This document shows, piece after piece, positions 35,577 through 44,263 of a stretch of 64,000 nucleotides of DNA (position 1 is its first letter; each line of letters begins with the position of its first letter). The notes under the pieces are model-generated. The model did no database searches, had not been told where the DNA came from, and saw nothing but the letters and a program-made list of their open reading frames with translations. Made by a program: the position numbers and the translations under genes. The stretch is from Clostridium sp. AM58-1XD (GTDB lineage: Bacteria > Bacillota > Clostridia > Lachnospirales > Lachnospiraceae). The DNA lies in contig NZ_QSDR01000018.1 in the NCBI RefSeq assembly GCF_003464085.1, positions 1 through 64,000 on the forward strand, given 5' to 3'.

Positions 35577-36911
35577 TCAGAAATACAGGGAAATGACAGA
35601 AGCGCCGGTATACGGACTGATTTTAAAGTTGTGTGGTCCTACGATCGTCAGTATGTTGATAACAAATCTGTATAACCTGGTGGATACCTTTTTTGTGAGC
35701 CGGCTTGGAACGAGTGCAGGAGGAGCGGCTGGGGTAGTCTTCAACCTCATGGCAATTATCCAGGCAGTTGGATTTATGCTGGGGCAGGGGAGCGGGAGCA
35801 ATGTGTCGCGTTTTTTGGGAAGCAGACAGACGGAAGAAGCTTCTCGCTTTGCTTCAACCGGTTTCTTTCTGGCATTGTGGGGCGGAGGCGCTTTGGGGAT
35901 CGTGGGAATCTGCTTTTTGACGCCCTTTATGAGGCTGCTGGGAAGTACGGAAACCATTCTGCCATATGCGAGGACGTATGGATTTTATATCCTGCTGGCT
36001 GCCCCTTTTATGGCAAGCAGCTGTGTGCTGAATAACCTGCTGCGATATGAAGGCAGAGCGGCACTGGCTATGCGGGGCCTTAGCGCAGGGGCGGTACTGA
36101 ATATGGCAGGTGATCCGCTGCTGATGTATGGCTTTCATATGGGAATGGCCGGAGCAGGAATTTCTACGGCTGTCTCTCAGGCCGTGAGTTTTACCATACT
36201 GATCAGCATGTTTCTAAAGGGTCGGACCCAGTGCTGCCTGTCTGTAAAGAAGGTCAGCAGAAGCCGGAAAGAGATTCTGCAGATATTAAAAAACGGCATG
36301 CCCAGCCTGACGAGACAGGGCCTTACCAGCATTTCCGGCATGGCAGTGAATCATCAGGCGGCTGTATTTGGAGATGCAGCCGTGGCTGCAATCAGCATAG
36401 TAAACAGGATATGTGGTCTGATTTCTTCGATTATGATTGGAATCGGACAGGGGATGCAGCCTGCAGCCGGGTTTAATTATGGGGCAAAAAAATACAGGCG
36501 TGTCAGAAACAGCTTCTATTTTACCGTGATTTTAGGGGAATGTGCTTTGAGCAGCTTTGCCATGGCCGGCTTCTGGGGAGCGGATATGATTCTCCATAAA
36601 TTCAGCACGGACATTCGAGTGCTGGACATTGCCGGCGGCGCCTGAAGATCCAGAGCCTTTCGTTGATTTTTCAGCCTCTGCCGGCCTGTTCGAATATGCT
36701 GTTTCAGACAATTGGAGAGAGCGGCAGAGCCACATTTATTTCGGCGCTGCGCAGCGGCCTGCTGTTAATTCCTGCCGTATTTTTGGGAGTGAGGTTCTTT
36801 GGGCTGTCCGGCCTCAAGTCCGCTCAGGCGATTGCAGATGCAGGAACCTTTCTGCTTACCCTCCCGCTGATCACGGCTTTTATAAGAAAAATGTACAGGG
36901 AAGACGGGTGA
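35569..36911 (+). CDS. MATE-family efflux transporter (copy 1), frameshifted
   Basis: The repaired length is about 447 residues with 12 membrane helices. Family blocks are PTIVSMLITNLYNLVDTFFV, ASRFASTGFF and GIGQGMQPAAGFNYGAKKY between the two halves. The chain is interrupted at 36641-36642, where two Cs stand in place of a likely three: after LDIAGGA a stop appears, but LKIQSLSLIFQPLPACSN follows in another frame to 36911. It exports cationic compounds or toxic products using an ion gradient. Translation is coupled to the YcxB-like gene. Confidence 0.86.
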
Positions 36912-36978
36912 TATCCGAAGAAAGATGATAGGAATAGAAAGGAAAGGTGCCTGTAAAATACTTATTTGACGATATTCA

Positions 36979-37614
36979 TTACGTTCCCGCAAATAGCTGG
37001 TCGATTCTGGCTTTGTCGTATGGAAGAATCCAATCTTTGTATTTCTGATACAAAGGCAGCAATAAGTGCTTATCATATGCAACAATATCAGCGCCTCGAT
37101 CATCATACAGGTGGTAAAGGACAAAATTTTCAGTGTTCAGCAAATAAACATTGGAACATAAACAAGAGAAGCCGCCAATATCGCCTTTGATGATTTCGAA
37201 AAGCAGCCTGTTAATCTGACAACTACTTTTCGTCAAATCCCAATATAAATGCTCTTGAAGAAAGCAGGCTCCCTCATCAATATGTCTTTCCAGAATGGAT
37301 TCATCTGGGGCAGGCAACCCCACATGCGAAAGCGTTTGCAGGGTAATCCCGCCTGCTTCTTCTGGATTATTATCTATCCTAAGAAGGTTGGGGCGGCATG
37401 GCAAATCATGAAACAATGTTTTTGCACGACAAAAGGCATTTTTAACATAAACGGGGTTCATTCCTTGATCATCCGGCAAATATACTTCCTCTTTACCTCC
37501 GATTTCAAATCGAATACCAATTGGGGTACTATAAAAGACGGCAGTTGGCAACTTTGTGTTAACAAAGCCAATCGTTCTTATCGCGTTTTCAAAATACTTG
37601 TGAAGTTTTCCCAT
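36979..37614 (-). CDS. DUF3885-like protein
   Basis: The protein is about 211 residues with no signal or membrane segment. The C-terminal part, YLLNTENFVLYHLYDDRGAD through IVAYDKHLLLPLYQKYKDWI, matches the DUF3885 pattern of small cytoplasmic proteins found near polymorphic toxin/immunity loci. Its function is unknown; an immunity role is possible. I place the start at ATG 37614. A 16-codon ORF (37616-37666) with a strong GGGAGG RBS ends just before it and may couple translation or be the stump of a lost gene. No close functional link to its neighbours. Confidence 0.7.
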   Translation of the reverse strand: MGKLHKYFENAIRTIGFVNTKLPTAVFYSTPIGIRFEIGGKEEVYLPDDQGMNPVYVKNAFCRAKTLFHDLPCRPNLLRIDNNPEEAGGITLQTLSHVGLPAPDESILERHIDEGACFLQEHLYWDLTKSSCQINRLLFEIIKGDIGGFSCLCSNVYLLNTENFVLYHLYDDRGADIVAYDKHLLLPLYQKYKDWILPYDKARIDQLFAGT

Positions 37615-37659
37615 CTTATAATACCTGTTCCTTACCAATAAAATCGATTCCACGAACAA

Positions 37660-37878
37660 TCCTCATCACATGTTCCTCCCTTCAGACATTGGGAATGACT
37701 TTCATCTATTATTGATTTATCATCATAATACCATACTTTATCTACTCTTGTCCCTTTACTTTAAAAATAAATCATTTCATATTTAATGATTTCCTCTGCT
37801 CGGTTAAGAGAAGGAAAAACAGGAGTTGAGGCCGGCAGATTGGTGTTTACTTCAAGTTTTTTGGGTAGGTCTAAAACA
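37660..37878. other. Intergenic stretch upstream of the DUF3885-like gene
   Basis: Apart from the start of the 16-codon leader ORF (37616-37666, minus), this AT-rich stretch probably contains the minus-strand promoter for the DUF3885-like gene. I cannot single out a confident -35/-10 pair, and no coding ORF is supported. Confidence 0.35.
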
Positions 37879-37993
37879 GAAAAGCCACAGGATACCGAAC
37901 TATCCTATGGCTTTTCTTAAAATTGGAAAAACAACCTTATTAGGTGAAGACGAAGGCGCAGGCGGAGAATCCCGCTCGCGGGATTCTTTCTTA
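37879..37993. repeat. Second copy of the dispersed hairpin repeat
   Basis: Stem 37879-37895/37901-37917 (17 bp, one mismatch) contains CCGAACTATCCTATGG, identical to 4118-4133. Further on CGCAGGCGGAGAATCCC (37957-37973) is identical to 4201-4217. It is followed by GGGATTCTTTCTTA, nearly identical to 4224-4237 apart from its first base. Here the last hairpin is a perfect 8-bp stem with loop CTCG (37967-37986) and probably also ends the minus-strand gene at 37991. Confidence 0.8.
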
Positions 37994-38179
37994 CTTGTTC
38001 TTTTCGGCTACAAATTCATCTACCAGATGCTGGATATCGTCCAGGCAGACGCCGCAGACAGTGCCGGCGCCTGTTATTTCCTGTACTTCTTCCAGAGTGG
38101 TGGCGCCGGAATCAACGGCGTCCTTGATCATTCCGTTCGTTACGCTCATGCAGCTGCATACAATTTTATCAAGATTCAT
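37991..38179 (-). CDS. BFD-like [2Fe-2S]-binding protein
   Basis: The 62-residue protein has the bacterioferritin-associated ferredoxin-like domain. Two Cys (CSC, residues 8 and 10) and a late CGVC motif (about residues 42-45) bind a [2Fe-2S] cluster. Such small proteins donate electrons to ferritins or oxidoreductases. The ATG at 38179 follows AGGAGG by eight bases and is preferred over GTG at 38188. It is monocistronic, ending in the repeat hairpin. Confidence 0.88.
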   Translation of the reverse strand: MNLDKIVCSCMSVTNGMIKDAVDSGATTLEEVQEITGAGTVCGVCLDDIQHLVDEFVAEKNK

Positions 38180-38370
38180 GGTGTACACCTCCTTTTGCGG
38201 GGATAGTATGCGTAAAAGAACAGTCTTTATTCACTAAAACGAAGATGAACAGAAATTCTGTAAAAAAAAAGACGAAGTATAAGTATTTGCTTATATGAGT
38301 GCACCGATTAATGAATTGGACATAATGCCTGGTCCGTGATAAAATAAAATCAGCAAACAACAGGAACGTT

Positions 38371-38389
38371 TTACTCCTTAAAGGAGTAA
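38371..38389 (+). promoter_or_regulatory. Palindrome sequestering the lactonase ribosome binding site
   Basis: TTACTCCTT-A-AAGGAGTAA is a near-perfect 19-base palindrome. In RNA it gives a 7-bp stem that hides the AAGGAG Shine-Dalgarno five bases before the lactonase ATG. This may dampen translation or respond to a factor. Confidence 0.5.
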
Positions 38390-38393
38390 TTTT

Positions 38394-39450
38394 ATGAAAA
38401 GTATAGTCTATGTAGGCTGCAGGACACCCGGGAACGCAATGCCCGGGGGAAGGGACTGAAGGTCTGCGAAATATCAGAAGACGGAGAAATGAAGGATATT
38501 CAGCTCATTGAGAATATGGAGAATCCGTCTTATCAATGTCTGGACAAAGACAGGAAATTCCTGTATACAGTCCATGGAGACGAAAATGAGATCAGTTCAT
38601 TCCGAATTCTGGAAAATGGCGGTATACAGCATATCAACACGGTAGGAAATGTGGGAAGGAATCCTGTATTTCTTACAATTGACCAGTCAAACCATTTTCT
38701 TTATGCAGCCTCTCTTCAGGGAGGGTGTGTCAATGTTCTGAGACGGAATGCAGATGGAAGTGTGGATGAGCCGTTTTTTAAAGCAGCACTTCCGGGTAAA
38801 GCAGAGGGAGGAGTCTCCCATGCGCATCAGTGCCTGTGGGACCGGACAGGAGGATATCTGTTTGTACCGGCCCAGGGGAGAGGAATCGGTTATGGTGGCG
38901 TGAACGTCTTTCGAAAAATAGAGGACGGAACACTGAAACAGACGGATTTTCTTCGTGCCAGAGAACTGGATGAACCGCGCCACGCGGCCATCCACCCGAA
39001 TAACCGCTTTTTTTACGTTGTAAATGAAAGGGGAAATTCCGTCACGTTCTGCCTGTTCGATGAGAAGAAAGGCAGGCTTCAGGCGAAGCAGATTGTTTCG
39101 GCGCTGCCGGAAACTTATGTGGGAGAGGGTCAGGCCAGCGCGCTTGTAATCCACCCGTCCGGCCGTTTCCTCTATGAGCCAACAGGATACATGACAGCAT
39201 TACAATCTATTCTGTAGATGAAAACACGGGCTATCTGAAAGTGACAGGCAATGTCCCTTGCCTGGGAAAGACGCCGAGATTTATGGCATTAACTCCAGAC
39301 GGAAGCAGACTGGCTGCAGCCAATGAGGACAGCGATGATATTCGCTTTTTCCGGATCAATCCGGAAAATGGAGATCTGACATATACGGATATGGTTTATC
39401 ATACAGAAAGTCCGGTATGCATGGTCTGGCTGGATGAAAGGGGGGACTGA
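38394..39450 (+). CDS. 6-phosphogluconolactonase-type beta-propeller lactonase, two frameshifts
   Basis: With two single-base repairs it reads as about 352 residues of the YbhE/Pgl seven-bladed propeller lactonase family. Blades show HAHQCLWDRTGGYLFVPAQG, DLGRGxx-like GRGIGYGGVNVF, EPRHAAIHPNNRFFYVVNE, LVIHPSGRFLY and FMALTPDGSRLAAANEDSD. The first shift is at about 38424-38427 (CRT to TRERNARGKG), the second near 39176-39179 (FLY to ANRIHDSIT). In catabolic islands such proteins hydrolyse sugar or muconate-type lactones. It ends one base before the next start codon. RBS lies inside a palindrome. Confidence 0.85.
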
Positions 39451-39451
39451 G

Positions 39452-40311
39452 ATGGAAAAGAATTATCTGAAAGGTGTGATCGATACTCATGTACATTCTT
39501 CTCCTGATGTACGGGAGAGGAAAATGAGTGATATAGAGTTGATGGAAGAAGGCGTCCGCCGTGATGTGAGAGGAATCGTGATCAAGAGCACCATATGCCT
39601 ACAGCTGCCAGAGCGGCAATCGTCAATAAAATGAAAGATGAAAAATATGCCGGTAGCAGATTCCAGATGTTCGGTGGAATAACACTGAATCAGGCGGCAG
39701 GCGGGCTGAACCCGTATGCGGTAGAAACAGCTCTGGAGATCGGCGGAAAAATTGTTTGGCTTCCAACGATTGATTCGGAATTTACGATGAAAAGAAAAGG
39801 GAAATCTGGAGGCGTTGCATGCGTCCGTAATGGGAAAATAGTGGATGAGATGGTGCCGGTGCTGAAGCTGGTGAAGGATTATGACGCGGCGCTCGCCACC
39901 TCCCATCTGTCTCCGGATGAAATTTTTGTCGTCACGGAGGCGGCCAGGAATATGGGAATTGACAAGATTATTATTTCCCATCCGGAATCCAACCTCGTAG
40001 GACTGACAATCCGGCAGCAAAAGAGGCTGGCCGAGGATTATGGCGCGTTTATGGAACACTGTTACGCCCAGCCCATGGGAGACGGTACATATAAGAAAAA
40101 TATGGAAGATAATCTGGAAGCAGTTCATGAGATCGGGGCGAAAAATACAATTATCGCTACAGATGCGGGACAGACACAGAATCCATACTGGTATGAGTCC
40201 CTGTCGGAATCCATCCAGTATCTGGAAGAGCACGGGATCGCAGAAGACGATATCGATTTGATGACAAAGAGAAATCCGGCACATGTGCTGGGACTGGACC
40301 GGCAAAAATAA
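39452..40311 (+). CDS. DUF6282 amidohydrolase-like protein, frameshifted
   Basis: The TIM-barrel metal-hydrolase-like protein is about 286 residues. It starts GVIDTHVHSSPDVRERKMSD, with putative metal ligands in HVHSS, the KSHH segment, ISHPESN and ATDAGQTQNP. The family (DUF6282) is annotated as putative amidohydrolase and is often found near catabolic genes. One C is missing at about 39589-39592, after GIVIKS; restoration gives SHHMPTAARAAIVNKM. RBS AAAGGGGGGA lies in the end of the lactonase gene, so both are cotranscribed and probably act in one pathway. Confidence 0.8.
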
Positions 40312-40340
40312 AGGTATGAAACAAAATGAAAAAGATTTTC

Positions 40341-40370
40341 TTGACTTTTAAAAGAAAAAAATGATATCAT
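40341..40370 (+). promoter_or_regulatory. Promoter upstream of the MATE gene terminator
   Basis: TTGACT (40341-40346) and TATCAT (40365-40370) have an 18-base spacer. Transcription would start near 40377, only a few bases before a strong terminator hairpin. Confidence 0.55.
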
Positions 40371-40388
40371 AATCAGGCTGGACAGCTA

Positions 40389-40429
40389 AGTGCGTAGAAT
40401 TCCGAACGAATTCTACGCACTATTTTTTT
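40389..40429 (+). terminator. Strong intrinsic terminator in the MATE leader
   Basis: A perfect 14-bp stem (40389-40402 with 40408-40421) and loop CGAAC are followed by ATTTTTTTG. It ends transcripts from the DUF6282 gene and/or attenuates those from the promoter at 40341. Confidence 0.88.
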
Positions 40430-40503
40430 GTCCTTCGCAGTTTTTAGGCAGCTTTTCTCTGATAAAGACTCCAAATCGTACATTCTGTATTAGGAGGAGA
40501 ATC

Positions 40504-41958
40504 ATGAAACAAACAAATCAAAATCAAATGCTGGGTGAAGAAAAAATATCGAAACTGCTGGTTAAGTTTTCGATTCCCTGTATCCTTTCACTGCTTATCA
40601 GCGCACTTTATAACATCGTTGACCAGATTTTTGTCGGAAACAGCGCGTTGGGGTATCTCGGTAACGCGGCTACGGGAATTGTATTTCCTATCCTGATTGT
40701 CGCACAAGCCTTTGCGTGGTGCATTGGAGATGGCTGCGCCGCCTATCTCAGCATTTGTCAGGGGAAAAAGGATACGCAAAATGCACATCGCTGTATTGGA
40801 ACCGGCATTGCGATCACGCTGATCCTCAGTATGATCATGCTGGCCCTCTGCGCGGTATGGAGAGAGCCGCTGCTCCGATTGTTCGGTGCGTCGAACCAGA
40901 CAATTGGAATGGCAGTAGAATACTTTACCATCGTACTCTGCTTCTTTCCGGCTTTTATGCTGATGAACATGATGAACGCTGTTGTTCGTGCAGATGGAAG
41001 CCCGGCGGTTTCTATGGCGTCCATGTCGCTTGGCGCAATTTTGAATATCATCCTTGACCCGGTATTTATCTTTGGTCTGGATTGGGGAATCGCCGGCGCG
41101 GCATGGGCAACGGTGATCGGACAGACGGTGTCGTTCCTCGTAAGTGTCTGGTACTTTTTTAGAACCAAGAGCTTTCGCCTGACGAAGAAGAGCTTTGTGC
41201 CGCATTTTAAAATTTTCAGTAATGCCTTGAAGCTGGGCGCTTCTTCCTTTATTACGCAGATGTCCATTGTCATCATTTCCCTGACTTGCAATATTATGCT
41301 CGCCAAATACGGCATTTTGTCCATCTATGGGCAGGATATTCCAATCTCAGTTATCAGCATCGAAACAAAGGTATTTACCATCGTAATTAACATCGTTGTT
41401 GGCATAGTCCTTGGCGGGCAGCCGATTTTAGGCTACAATTACGGCGCGAAAAAGTATGATCGCGTCAAAGAAACGTACCGTACGATTTTAATTGCAACAC
41501 TCGCAGTTGGTGCTGTGTCTACTTTGATTTTTGAAATCTGTCCGCAGGTTGTTATCAATATTTTCGGCTCTGGAAATGATGTACTTTATCTGGAATACGC
41601 AACGCGCACGTTCCGCATTTTCCTGTCACTCGTCATCTTTACCTGTGTGATTAAAATGTCCTCTATCTTCTTTCAGGCTGTGGGGAAGCCAGTTATGGCA
41701 GTCATTGCGTCACTGACCCGCGATATTGTCTGCTTTGTGCCGCTTGTTATCCTGATCCCTGCAATTTTTGAGGAGAAACATGCCGGCAGCGGTATCAATG
41801 CGATCCTGTTTGCCGCGCCTGCTGCGGATATCATTGGTATGATTGTCGCAGTGTATTTAACAGTACGTTATTTCAAAACAATGGAATTCAGCGAAGGCCG
41901 AGAACCTGTACCGGAACGTGCAGTGATCCGTCCATCGCAGAAAGGAGTCATTTCATAA
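40504..41958 (+). CDS. MATE-family efflux transporter (copy 2)
   Basis: The 484-residue, 12-helix transporter has KLLVKFSIPCILSLLISALY, NIVDQIFVG and GGQPILGYNYGAKKYDRVKE. The true start is ATG 40504 after AGGAGGAGAATC; frames starting earlier would cross the leader terminator. The MATE family exports drugs or metabolites with sodium or proton exchange. It follows the lactonase/DUF6282 pair but is separated by a terminator, so it may be independently controlled. Confidence 0.92.
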   Translation: MKQTNQNQMLGEEKISKLLVKFSIPCILSLLISALYNIVDQIFVGNSALGYLGNAATGIVFPILIVAQAFAWCIGDGCAAYLSICQGKKDTQNAHRCIGTGIAITLILSMIMLALCAVWREPLLRLFGASNQTIGMAVEYFTIVLCFFPAFMLMNMMNAVVRADGSPAVSMASMSLGAILNIILDPVFIFGLDWGIAGAAWATVIGQTVSFLVSVWYFFRTKSFRLTKKSFVPHFKIFSNALKLGASSFITQMSIVIISLTCNIMLAKYGILSIYGQDIPISVISIETKVFTIVINIVVGIVLGGQPILGYNYGAKKYDRVKETYRTILIATLAVGAVSTLIFEICPQVVINIFGSGNDVLYLEYATRTFRIFLSLVIFTCVIKMSSIFFQAVGKPVMAVIASLTRDIVCFVPLVILIPAIFEEKHAGSGINAILFAAPAADIIGMIVAVYLTVRYFKTMEFSEGREPVPERAVIRPSQKGVIS

Positions 41959-41994
41959 TAATTACATGCAGGGCGGCTGTCTCCTTTGTTATTA

Positions 41995-42908
41995 TCAGTA
42001 ATGAAAGCTTTCCTGAATTTCTGCCTTAACGCAATCGAAGAAGAGTGACATGGCCCAGGAGATATATTTATCCTTATGGCAGCAGATTCCAAGGTCCCAG
42101 AAAATGCCGTCTTTTCCAAGGGAATAGTAGACGGGAGGCTGCTGCAGTGGATTCAGAACGGCGGCCAGCTGGGACGTGAAACAGACGCCGGTACCGCCTG
42201 CCACAATTTTACGGGCCAGGTCTACGTTTCCCGTCTCCATGAGGACATGAGGTTCAAAATTGTATTCCTCAAAGAGATGCTTTGCGAGGGCGTGAAGACG
42301 ATGGCCTTTTTTCATTAAAATAAAATTCTCATCTTTGCAGTACATGAGGTCAATGTGGCCGTTCCCGCCGCCGAACCGTTTGTTCAGAGGCTGTTTTTCG
42401 GAACGGCCAGGAAAATTTCTTCCCTTAAAAGAGGGGTAAAAGAAATCATGGGCGATGTAGAGGGTGACACCATGATAGAAAAATCAATGTCGCCCTGCAG
42501 GATCATCTCATCCAGCTCGTATGACTTATATTCACGGAACACCAGCTCGATGTCAGGATATTGTGAGATGAATTTGGGAAGAAGTCCAGGAAGCAGCTGA
42601 ACGCTTCTGTTAGGAGGAATGCCTACAACAAGACGGCCTTTTTTGGAGTTCTCCAAGTCCTGCAGCAGGCGGCTGGCTTCTTCATATTCAAATAAAATTT
42701 TCTGGACGTATGTCAGATACTGCTCTCCGAGATATGTAGGCCGTAAAGGCGTGATGCCGCGTTCAAAAATAGGTGCTCCGATCTCTTCTTCCAGCTTGAT
42801 TAGCTGCTGGCTCAGGGCCGACTGAGAGATGAAAAGCTTCTTGGCTGCTCCGGATATGCTGCCTTCCCTCTGAATCATCTGGATGTATTCCAGCTGTCGG
42901 AAATTCAT
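41995..42908 (-). CDS. LysR-family transcriptional regulator (copy 1), frameshifted
   Basis: Repaired length is about 304 residues. The winged HTH is at residues 1-60 (MNFRQLEYIQMIQREGSISG, AAKKLFISQSALSQQLIKLE), followed by a two-lobe effector domain (GRLVVGIPPNRSVQLLPGLL; LARKIVAGGTGVCF). One base is missing at about 42386-42393: PKNSL is followed by a stop, while NKRFGGGNGHIDLMY continues in another frame. It diverges from the second TAXI-TRAP operon and probably regulates it. RBS AAGGAGGG. Confidence 0.88.
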
Positions 42909-42958
42909 ACGTATCCCTCCTTATCATATCGTATTATATTAGCTTTAGCTTATAGAAA

Positions 42959-42978
42959 CTATCGAGAAATCGAAATAG
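42959..42978. promoter_or_regulatory. Candidate LysR-type binding site
   Basis: CTATCGA and TCGAAATAG frame an interrupted dyad (42959-42978) of the T-N11-A kind in the divergent region between the LysR gene and the TAXI lipoprotein gene. It is suggestive only. Confidence 0.35.
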
Positions 42979-43177
42979 ACTAATGAATAGTTATATGTTA
43001 CACTAAAAGTACGAAAAACACAATTACATTTGTGAAAAATGCAGTAACTGTTCCATGCGGATAGAATGCAGAAAGATGCGCCGCCCAGGACAGTTGCAAA
43101 ATGATTATGTTAAGAGGAGAAGAAATGTTCCTGTTTGCTGGATACATAAAAAACACAATCATATTTGGAGGGCTATC

Positions 43178-44251
43178 ATGAAAAAAGGAAGAGGTACAAC
43201 ATTATTTGCAGCAGCTTTGGCAGCAGCCATGACAATTACGGGATGTTCCGCTCCGCAAGGGGGTAACGGAAACAGCGCGGCAGCAGAAGGAGAGGCAAAA
43301 ACGGAAGGAGAAACGAAGGCAGGGGGTTCGGGAGAGACGACATATATGACATTCGGCTCATCTCCGTCCAGTTCCCAGTTCTATACATACTGGACCGCAG
43401 TAGGCCAGACGATTATGAAAGTATATCCGGAATACCAGGTAGATATATCAGAAACACAGGGCGCTGTGGATTCCACAAACCGGGTTGTATCAGGAGAACT
43501 GGAGATGGGAATTTCCACCAGTGCGACTGACTATGAGAACTACTATGGAGAGGGAAGCTGGGAAGGCCAGCCTCATACACAGTCCAGGCTGCTCTGGTAC
43601 TTTGATGAATCTCCGATTCAGATCGTAGTGGCAAAAGACGCGGAAATTAAAGGCATTTCGGACCTGTCAGGAAAGCGTTTCGGACCTGGCGGTACAGGTA
43701 CATCATGCGCGACGATTGTAAAGAGGATCCTGGAAGTGCTGGATGTGGATGCGGACCTCTTTGAAGCAGGCCAGGGAGACATTAAGGACGCCGTCATTGA
43801 CAGACAGATCGTAGGCGGTTCCAAAGCGGGAATTGCAGGAGACAGTTTTGTTATGGAAATCGGAGCAAGCCTGGACATCGACCTGATCAGCTTTACAGAT
43901 GAAGAAATCGATAAAATCTGCGAAGCAATCCCTTATGTTGTACCGGCCACGATTCCGGCAGGAACCTATGACGGGGTCGATTATGACGTACATACGGTAC
44001 AGATTCTCCAGGGCTCCCAGAGTACGAGCAATCTTTCCCAGGATCTTGGATACCAGTTTGTGAAGGCTATATTTGAAGACGGCCGTGACGTGTGGAGCGT
44101 CGCATATCCTCAGGGTGCTGAGAAGGATATGACAGAGCTTACGCTCCAGTCCCCGATCCCGCTTCATGCAGGAACGGTTCAGTATTTGAAAGAGAAAGGC
44201 GTAGAAATACCAGAGACACTGATCCCGGAAGAGTACAAAGACGTACAGTAG
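43178..44251 (+). CDS. TAXI-type TRAP solute-binding lipoprotein (system 2)
   Basis: The 357-residue lipoprotein has signal KKGRGTTLFAAALAAAMTIT with lipobox Cys22, and a Gly/Glu/Ala-rich tether. The binding domain contains MTFGSSPSSSQFYTYWTAVG, AGxxxIGPGGTGTS-like KRFGPGGTGTSCATIVKRIL and IPAGTYDGVDYDV, and ends LHAGTVQYLKEKGVEIPE. It feeds the fused permease 12 bases downstream. The start is the ATG at 43178 after TTGGAGGG; a longer frame upstream has no RBS. LysR copy 1 is divergent and likely regulates it. Confidence 0.9.
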   Translation: MKKGRGTTLFAAALAAAMTITGCSAPQGGNGNSAAAEGEAKTEGETKAGGSGETTYMTFGSSPSSSQFYTYWTAVGQTIMKVYPEYQVDISETQGAVDSTNRVVSGELEMGISTSATDYENYYGEGSWEGQPHTQSRLLWYFDESPIQIVVAKDAEIKGISDLSGKRFGPGGTGTSCATIVKRILEVLDVDADLFEAGQGDIKDAVIDRQIVGGSKAGIAGDSFVMEIGASLDIDLISFTDEEIDKICEAIPYVVPATIPAGTYDGVDYDVHTVQILQGSQSTSNLSQDLGYQFVKAIFEDGRDVWSVAYPQGAEKDMTELTLQSPIPLHAGTVQYLKEKGVEIPETLIPEEYKDVQ

Positions 44252-44263
44252 GAAGGTGAAGAG

